NCBI RefSeq assembly: GCF_900660695.1
Contig: NZ_LR215042.1
Span: 62,001 to 126,000, forward strand
Source: Mycoplasmopsis meleagridis
Lineage (GTDB): Bacteria; Bacillota_I; Bacilli_A; Mycoplasmatales; Metamycoplasmataceae
DNA length: 64,000 bases
Direction: 5' to 3'
The notes under the pieces were generated by a model. The model made no database searches. It saw only the letters and a program-made list of their open reading frames with translations, and was not told the origin of the DNA. Every line of letters begins with the position of its first letter. Position 1 is the stretch's first letter. The position numbers were made by a program, and so were the translations under genes. Shown piece after piece: positions 58,532 to 64,000 of this stretch.

Positions 58532-59493
58532 TGATAGGTTTTGCAGCTACTTGAAATTGAATTATTTTACTCTTCTGTATTCTTTCTATAGGCGCTATAT
58601 CAGGTATGTTTACCGAAAGATGTGGTATTGTTAATATTGGAATTAATGGAATGATGATTTTTGGTGCTTTAGGATATTTATTATTTTCACATAATCTAGT
58701 TTCTTTTACTAATAAAGCTGATCCAATAACTGCGCAATGGTTAGTTATTCCTGGCACATTAATAGGTATGGCTTTTGGAGCATTAACTTCTTTACTTTTT
58801 GGGTTTGCATCAATTAAACTTAAAAGTTCACAAACAATTTCAGGATTTGCTTTTAATCTATTAGCTCAAGGAATTGCTTTACTATGTTTATCACTTTTTG
58901 GAAATGCAAAACAATTAAATAACACTATTCCTAATTTACAATATGCTATTGTTGATGTAAATAAAATATTAACAGTACCTATTGTTCCGTTCAATTTAAT
59001 TTTAACTGTGGCTATTATTGTTATTGGCTACATTCTACTTTATAGAACCAACTGAGGGCTAAGATTTAGAAGTATTGGTGAAAATCCTCACGCTTCTGAT
59101 GTAGCGGGAATTAACGTTACTAGATATCAATGACATGCAATTCTTATTTCTGGCGCATTAGCAGGAATAGCAGGTGCATTTTATGGACAAGCAACGAATA
59201 ATCGTTTAGTTAATTTTAACGATGGTGATGTTGCAGGATTAGGATATTTAGCTTTATCAATCATGATTATGGGACAATGAAATATTTTATTAATTGCTGT
59301 TTCAACTTTAATTTTTTCATTCTTCCTAGGTTTTGCCTATGCAGCTCCTCAAATTCATGACAAGCTTAAGGAAATTTCTAATTTATTCCAAATAGTACCT
59401 TACTTACTAACATTCCTTGTTGTTATATTTACATCTAAACAATCCAAAGCTCCTGCGGCGGAAGGAATTCCTTACGTTAAGAGCGGAAGATAG
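58531..59493 (+). CDS. BMP-type ABC importer permease, second subunit
   Basis: 320 residues with about eight helices. The NupQ-like pattern GMFTERCGIVNIGINGMMIFGA, the loop GLRFRSIGENPHASDVAGIN and SGALAGIAGAFYG match the second permease of these importers. Several TGA codons are read as Trp. AAGGAGG stands just before the start, inside the first permease gene. Last gene of the operon. Confidence 0.9.
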
Positions 59494-59497
59494 AATT

Positions 59498-59521
59498 AAA
59501 TCAGGCCTAGCCTGATTTTTT
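59498..59521 (+). terminator. terminator of the BMP importer operon
   Basis: Stem AAATCAGG / CCTGATTT with loop CCTAG, then a T run. Confidence 0.85.
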
Positions 59522-59552
59522 ATTTAAATTATTTTAAAGAATAATAAATTTG

Positions 59553-59620
59553 AGCAAAAAATGCACTTTTTAAATATTTTTGCTTTTTTTTTTTTTTTTT
59601 TTTGAAGAATAGTATCATGT
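59553..59620 (+). promoter_or_regulatory. hairpin, T20 tract and -10-like box before lipoprotein gene V1
   Basis: AGCAAAAA and TTTTTGCT form an 8-bp stem; it runs straight into 20 T (59584-59603), then 9 bases, then TATCAT as a -10-like box about 35 bases before the ATG. The same order recurs before each gene of the array. The T tract length is expected to slip and could switch expression. Confidence 0.6.
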
Positions 59621-59653
59621 CCAATATATCCTTTAAAGATTGGACGTATTAAT

Positions 59654-60856
59654 ATGAAGAAATTTAAATTATTATTAGGACTTTCTCTCGCTGCTTCTGT
59701 TATAGCACCTTTAGCAGCTATTTCATGTGTTAATGAAGATACAAATCCTCCTGTTAATGAGGAAAATACAGGTTCAACAACTAATCCTTCTACTAGCGGT
59801 GATTCAACTACTGGCGAAAGTACTGGTTCAACTGATACTAATCCAAATCCTGGTACAGGAAGTTCAAGTACAGAAAATCCTGGTTCTTCTTCGACGGGCG
59901 AAAGCACAGGTTCAACAACAGGAGGAGAAACATCTACTCCTTCAACCGATACTAATCCAAACCCTGGCTCGGGAAGCTCAAGTACGGAAAATCCTGGTGC
60001 ATCAGGTGAAAGTACTACTGCGCCTTCAACAGAAGGAACTACTCAACCAGGTACAGAAAGCCCAGTAACTGGTGATTCAAGTTCATCTACTGAAAAACCA
60101 ACAGAAACTCCTACTGAAGAAGAAACGCCAAAAGAACCTACATTAGAAGAAAAATACACTAAAGCACAAAGCTATTCAGATAATGGATTTTTAAAAACTA
60201 ACAATAAGGCAACCGAAACATTAGAAAAAGCAAAAAAAGAAATAGTAACTGATAAAACAACATCTCCTACAGAAGATTGAAATAGTCAATTAAATGCTTT
60301 AATCGCTGAAGCAGAAAAAAATCAAACATCATACACAAATACTTTAGTTACTAATTCTACATATACAGAACCTGTTATATCAGAAACTGGTAAAAGCAAA
60401 TTAGCCGAATTAAACAAAATAAAGTCTAATTTTCAAACTAATAAAGTAAGTTCATATACTGAATATGAACAAAAACTTGCTGAAATATCTTCTATTATAA
60501 GTGAAATTAGAAAAGCTGAAAAGGCGGCAAATCCTACTACAGGCGGAAGCCAAAGTTCAAGTGATAGAGCTGTTGAAGAACTTAAAAAAGAAAACAAAGC
60601 AAAATTAACTAAAAAAGTAGAAGAATTAAAACAAGCGAATTCAAATAATGCTAACGAAACAGCAACTAAATTAGTTGAAAAATTACAAAAAGCATTAGAA
60701 GCAGCAGATTATCCAACTTCAAGTGAATCGACAGGAAATAAAAATACAACTTCTATAGATTTTACCGCAACATCTACGATTGATAAATTTGTACAAACTA
60801 TAGATTCTTTAATAGCAAAAATAAAAGGAACAACTTCATCAACAGAACAAAAATAA
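59654..60856 (+). CDS. variable-type lipoprotein V1
   Basis: 400 residues. Signal peptide with lipobox Cys25 (LAAISC), almost identical in all four array members. Residues about 30-160 are low complexity (Ser, Thr, Gly, Pro, Asn, Glu) with a duplicated unit containing DTNPNPG and STENPG. The rest is a helical, Lys/Glu-rich region (e.g. LAEISSIISEIRKAEKA) that differs among the copies. One TGA is read as Trp. Expected on the cell surface. No enzymatic motif is seen. The ATG lacks a strong Shine-Dalgarno. Confidence 0.87.
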
Positions 60857-60888
60857 TATAGAAATATATAAAATAAGCAAAATATGCA

Positions 60889-60939
60889 TTTTTTGTATAT
60901 TTTTGCTTTTTTTTTTTTTTTTTTGCAACATGCTATGAT
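60889..60939 (+). promoter_or_regulatory. hairpin, T18 tract and -10 box before lipoprotein gene V2
   Basis: A hairpin (TGCAT...TATTTTTGCT pairing with AGCAAAATAT at about 60876) is followed by 18 T (60907-60924), 9 bases and TATGAT. The hairpin plus T run is also a good terminator for V1. Confidence 0.6.
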
Positions 60940-60975
60940 GGTCAATATATTTGTTTAAAGATCGGACATATTAAT

Positions 60976-62154
60976 ATGAAAAAATTTAAATTATTATTAG
61001 GACTTTCTCTTGCTGCTTCTGTTATAGCACCTTTAGCAGCTATTTCATGTGTTAATGAAGATACAAATCCTCCTGTTAATGGCGGAAATAAAACAAATAA
61101 TCCAGAAGAAAATACGGGTTCAACAACTAATAACAATCCTTCTACTAGCGGTGATTCAACTGGTTCAACTGATACTAATCCAAATCCTGGCTCGGGAAGT
61201 TCAAGTACAGAAAATTCTGGTTCTTCTTCGACAGGCGAAAGCACAGGTTCAACAGCAGGAGGAGAAACATCTACTCCTTCAACCGATACTAATCCAAACC
61301 CTGGCTCGGGAAGCTCAAGTACAGAAAATCCTGGCGTATCAGGTGAAAGTACTACTACGCCTTCAACAGAAGGAACTACTCAACCAGGTACAGAAAGCCC
61401 AGTAACTGGTGATTCAAGTTCATCTACTGAAAAACCAACAGAAACTCCTACTGAAGAAGAAACACCAAAAGAACCTACATTAAAAGAAAAATATGACAAA
61501 GCAAAAGATTATTTTGACAAAGGATTTTTAGATAACGCTAATTCTTCTACATTAGAGCAAGCGAAAACTGAAATAGTTACTTCTCCTACAGACTCTCCTT
61601 CAAAAAATTGAAATGAAGAATTAGATAAATTAATTTCAGAAGGAACAAAAAATCAAGATAAAAATACTCAACAACTAGTAACTAATGCTTCATATCTACA
61701 ACCAGTATTATCTGCAAAAGGTAAAGAAGAATTAAAAAAATTAAATGAAATTAAAACAAAATATCAAACTACTAAAGTTGCTTCTCAAACAGAATTTACA
61801 AATACATTAGCTAATATTTCAAGCATAATCAGAGAAATTCAAAAAGCAGAAAAAGAAAATAAAACTACTCCTGAACAAGCTGCAGAAGCAACTAAAAGTG
61901 AAAATAAGACAAAATTAACAAACAAATTAAATGAATTGAAAGAATTGAATAAAACTGCTAAAAATGATAAGGCCACGAAATTAATTAAAACAATTGAAGA
62001 TGCTTTGGCTAATGAAAGTTCAACTCAACAATCAGAGCAAAAGAAGGGAATAGATTTAACAAGTACTAATACTGTTGAAAGTTTCATAAGAACGATAGAT
62101 ACTTTAATAAATAGTATTAATAAATCATCATCTACACAAGATTCAACACTATAG
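60976..62154 (+). CDS. variable-type lipoprotein V2
   Basis: 392 residues. Same signal peptide and Cys25 as V1. It differs from V1 by an extra Asn/Gly-rich piece after residue 35 (NGGNKTNNPEEN) and lacks a piece of the first repeat. The duplicated DTNPNPG/STEN unit is present twice. The C-terminal helical region is clearly diverged from V1. One TGA is read as Trp near residue 213. Confidence 0.87.
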
Positions 62155-62189
62155 AAGAAGATTTAATCTGATCATAATATCTAAAAAGA

Positions 62190-62252
62190 GCAAAATATGC
62201 ATTTTTTGTATATTTTTGCTTTTTTTTTTTTTTTTTTGCAACATGCTATGAT
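62190..62252 (+). promoter_or_regulatory. hairpin, T18 tract and -10 box before lipoprotein gene V3
   Basis: AGCAAAATAT / ATATTTTTGCT hairpin, then 18 T (62220-62237), 9 bases and TATGAT. From the hairpin to the ATG it is nearly identical to the V2 cassette. Confidence 0.62.
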
Positions 62253-62288
62253 GGTCAATATATTTGTTTAAAGATCGGACATATTAAT

Positions 62289-63509
62289 ATGAAAAAATTT
62301 AAATTATTATTAGGACTTTCTCTTGCTGCTTCTGTTATAGCACCTTTAGCAGCTATTTCATGTGTTAATGAAGATACAAATCCTCCTGTTAATGGCGGAA
62401 ATAAAACAAATAATCCAGAAGAAAATACGGGTTCAACAACTAATAACAATCCTTCTACTAGCGGTGATTCAACTGGTTCAACTGATACTAATCCAAATCC
62501 TGGTACAGAAAGTTCAGGAACAGAAAATCCTGGTTCTTCTTCAACAGGTGAAAGCACAGGTTCAACAACAGGAGGAGAAACATCTACTCCTTCAACTGAT
62601 ACTAATCCAAACCCTAGCTCGGGAAGCTCAAGTACAGAAAATCCTGGTGCATCAGGTGAAAGTGCTACTACATCTCCAACTCCAACTGAAGAAACTACTC
62701 AATCAGGTACAAAGAATCCAACAACTGAAGGTTCAAGTTCATCTACTGAAAAACCAACAGAAACTCCTACTGAAGAAACAAAAAAATCCACTTTAAAAGA
62801 TAAATATGATAAAGCAAAAGCTTATGCAGATGGTAAACTTTTATCATCAAGTAATGCTAATACAACACTAGAAGAAGTTAAGAGAGAAATTGATAATCCT
62901 TCATTAGACTCAACACAAACTTTAGAAGAAAAATTAGATAGTTTAATTGCCGAAGGGGAAAAGAATCAAACAAAATATACAGAATCATTAATTACTTCTG
63001 CTACATATTCAGGTAGCGTAACAACAGAAGCTGGAAGAACAAATTTAGTTAAATTAAACGAAATAAAAGAACAATACAAAAATAAAAAAGTTGTTTCAAT
63101 GGAAGAATATGAAACTAAATTTGTTGAAATATCAAATTTGGTTAGAGAAATTCAAAAAGCAGAAAGAACAACATCATCAGATAAGGAAAATACTGCTGCA
63201 AACAATGAACTTATTAAACAAAATAAGGCTAAATTATCTACCAAATTAGAAGAATTAAAAACAGCAAACAAAAACAATAAAAATACATCAGCTACTAAAT
63301 TAATAGAAAAATTAGAAAAAGCATTAAAAGATGATTCATCATCTACAACAGAATCAAGTCAAGAAGGAACAGACAGCAAAAAGATAACTATCGATTTTAC
63401 TAGCACTACAACAGTTGATAATTTTATAAAAGCAATAGATAAAATTTTAGGTCAAATCAATAGTTCTAATAATTCAACTGCTGCACCTTCTGAAGCAAAT
63501 CAAAGCTAA
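62289..63509 (+). CDS. variable-type lipoprotein V3
   Basis: 406 residues, no TGA codon. Signal peptide and first 60 residues match V2. The Ser/Thr/Gly/Pro-rich region again has two DTNPNP-containing units, with point changes (TESSGTENPG, NPSSGSSS). The helical C-terminal region (YETKFVEISNLVREIQKAE and a Ser/Asn-rich end) is a third variant. Probably a surface-exposed lipoprotein whose C-terminal part is displayed beyond the flexible repeat region. Confidence 0.88.
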   Translation: MKKFKLLLGLSLAASVIAPLAAISCVNEDTNPPVNGGNKTNNPEENTGSTTNNNPSTSGDSTGSTDTNPNPGTESSGTENPGSSSTGESTGSTTGGETSTPSTDTNPNPSSGSSSTENPGASGESATTSPTPTEETTQSGTKNPTTEGSSSSTEKPTETPTEETKKSTLKDKYDKAKAYADGKLLSSSNANTTLEEVKREIDNPSLDSTQTLEEKLDSLIAEGEKNQTKYTESLITSATYSGSVTTEAGRTNLVKLNEIKEQYKNKKVVSMEEYETKFVEISNLVREIQKAERTTSSDKENTAANNELIKQNKAKLSTKLEELKTANKNNKNTSATKLIEKLEKALKDDSSSTTESSQEGTDSKKITIDFTSTTTVDNFIKAIDKILGQINSSNNSTAAPSEANQS

Positions 63510-63548
63510 AATTAAGCAGAAAAACGTTTAATAAATTTATTTAATATA

Positions 63549-63613
63549 AGCAAAATATGCATTTTTTGTATATTTTTGCTTTTTTTTTTTTTTTTTTTGC
63601 AACATGCTATGAT
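63549..63613 (+). promoter_or_regulatory. hairpin, T19 tract and -10 box before lipoprotein gene V4
   Basis: Same cassette as before V2 and V3, with 19 T (63580-63598), 9 bases and TATGAT. The one-base difference in T number against otherwise identical neighbours is direct sign of tract-length variation. Confidence 0.62.
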
Positions 63614-63649
63614 GGTCAATATATTTGTTTAAAGATCGGACATATTAAT

Positions 63650-64000
63650 ATGAAAAAATTTAAATTATTATTAGGACTTTCTCTTGCTGCTTCTGTTATA
63701 GCACCTTTAGCAGCTATTTCATGTGTTAATGAAGATACAAATCCTCCTGTTAATGAGGAAAATCCAGATTCAACAACTAATGACAATAATCTTTCTAATC
63801 CTTCTGCTAGCGGTGATTCAACTACTGGCGAAAGTTCTGGTTCAACTGATACTAATCCAAATCCTGGTACAGAAAGTTCAGGAACAGAAAATCCTGGTTC
63901 TTCTTCAACAGGCGAAAGCACAGGTTCAACAACAGGAGGAGAAACATCTACTCCTTCAACCGATACTAATCCAAATCCTGGCTCGGGAAGCTCAAGTACA
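63650..64000 (+). CDS. variable-type lipoprotein V4, 3' end outside window
   Basis: The first 117 residues are present. Signal peptide and Cys25 are the same as V1-V3. The region after the lipobox is a mosaic: NEENPDSTTNDNNLSNPS is private, the following SGDSTTGES resembles V1, and TESSGTENPGSSSTGES matches V3. The frame is open to the window end, so the array continues. Confidence 0.85.
   Translation, partial: MKKFKLLLGLSLAASVIAPLAAISCVNEDTNPPVNEENPDSTTNDNNLSNPSASGDSTTGESSGSTDTNPNPGTESSGTENPGSSSTGESTGSTTGGETSTPSTDTNPNPGSGSSST

Noticed and set aside
59727-60068. Open frame of 113 residues in the +1 frame of V1, with similar frames in V2 (61049-61405) and V3 (62362-62796)
   Set aside because: It overlaps the repeat region of the real lipoprotein; the Leu/Gln/Ile-rich text is simply the shifted reading of Ser/Thr/Gly/Pro codons, and it has no ribosome binding site.
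60942-61244. Antisense open frames of about 100 residues over the signal-peptide region of each lipoprotein gene (also 59524-59907, 62255-62557, 63616-63921)
   Set aside because: They mirror the conserved coding strand, so their similarity follows from the gene duplication; there is no independent start signal.

Overview
This window is a piece of a Mollicutes (Mycoplasma/Mycoplasmopsis type) chromosome. The DNA is very AT-rich, and most genes make sense only if TGA is read as tryptophan: with the standard code gyrB/parE-type, secDF, argS, tex, RNase J and many others fall into pieces in one frame, and the breaks sit at conserved Trp positions. Other typical marks are lipoproteins with a lipobox Cys, HPr and HPr kinase, EF-Tu, RNase J and a FakA/PlsX fatty-acid route. 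I cannot name the species from the sequence alone.

Layout. 1-4.0 kb: end of a membrane protein gene, gpsA, an unknown membrane protein and RNase J. 4.2-8.8 kb, plus strand: hprK-lgt-trxB (overlapping genes), rpmB, then rpsP-trmD-rplS. 8.9-16.6 kb, minus strand: a tight operon read tex, HAD phosphatase, ABC permease, ABC ATPase, rluD, and a membrane protein with a Rho_N-like tail. 16.7-22.3 kb: membrane protein, parE, parC. 22.3-28.6 kb, mostly minus: pgsA, tRNA-Ser, deoB, two tandem DHH phosphoesterases, a membrane protein and recO. 28.7-32.3 kb: Asp23-like protein, fakA, plsX, rnc. 32.3-34.7 kb: gap, mscL and six tRNAs. 34.7-36.4 kb: an accessory patch with a tyrosine recombinase, a repeat-rich non-coding stretch and a small broken-looking ORF. 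36.4-42.4 kb: secDF, FAD synthase, rpsO, argS, ptsH. 42.4-49.4 kb: peptide-type ABC permeases with a large lipoprotein but no ATPase genes, then a 967-residue lipoprotein on the minus strand. 49.7-52.5 kb: tuf, tsaE, tsaB, a small lipoprotein. 52.7-59.5 kb: a complete BMP-type (nucleoside) ABC importer.

59.5-64.0 kb holds the most notable system: a head-to-tail array of at least four related lipoprotein genes (the fourth runs off the window). Each has almost the same signal peptide, a Ser/Thr/Gly/Pro-rich repeat region and a divergent helical C-terminal region. Each start is preceded by a conserved cassette of hairpin, long T homopolymer (20, 18, 18 and 19 T) and a -10-like box. This has the architecture of a phase- and size-variable surface antigen family, comparable to the vlp system of M. 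hyorhinis.

How the parts fit together: HPr, HPr kinase and GAPDH belong to sugar uptake and glycolysis. FakA, PlsX, PgsA and GpsA supply phospholipid from imported fatty acids. The BMP importer, DeoB and the DHH nanoRNases fit nucleoside and oligonucleotide scavenging. Lgt and SecDF serve the many lipoproteins.
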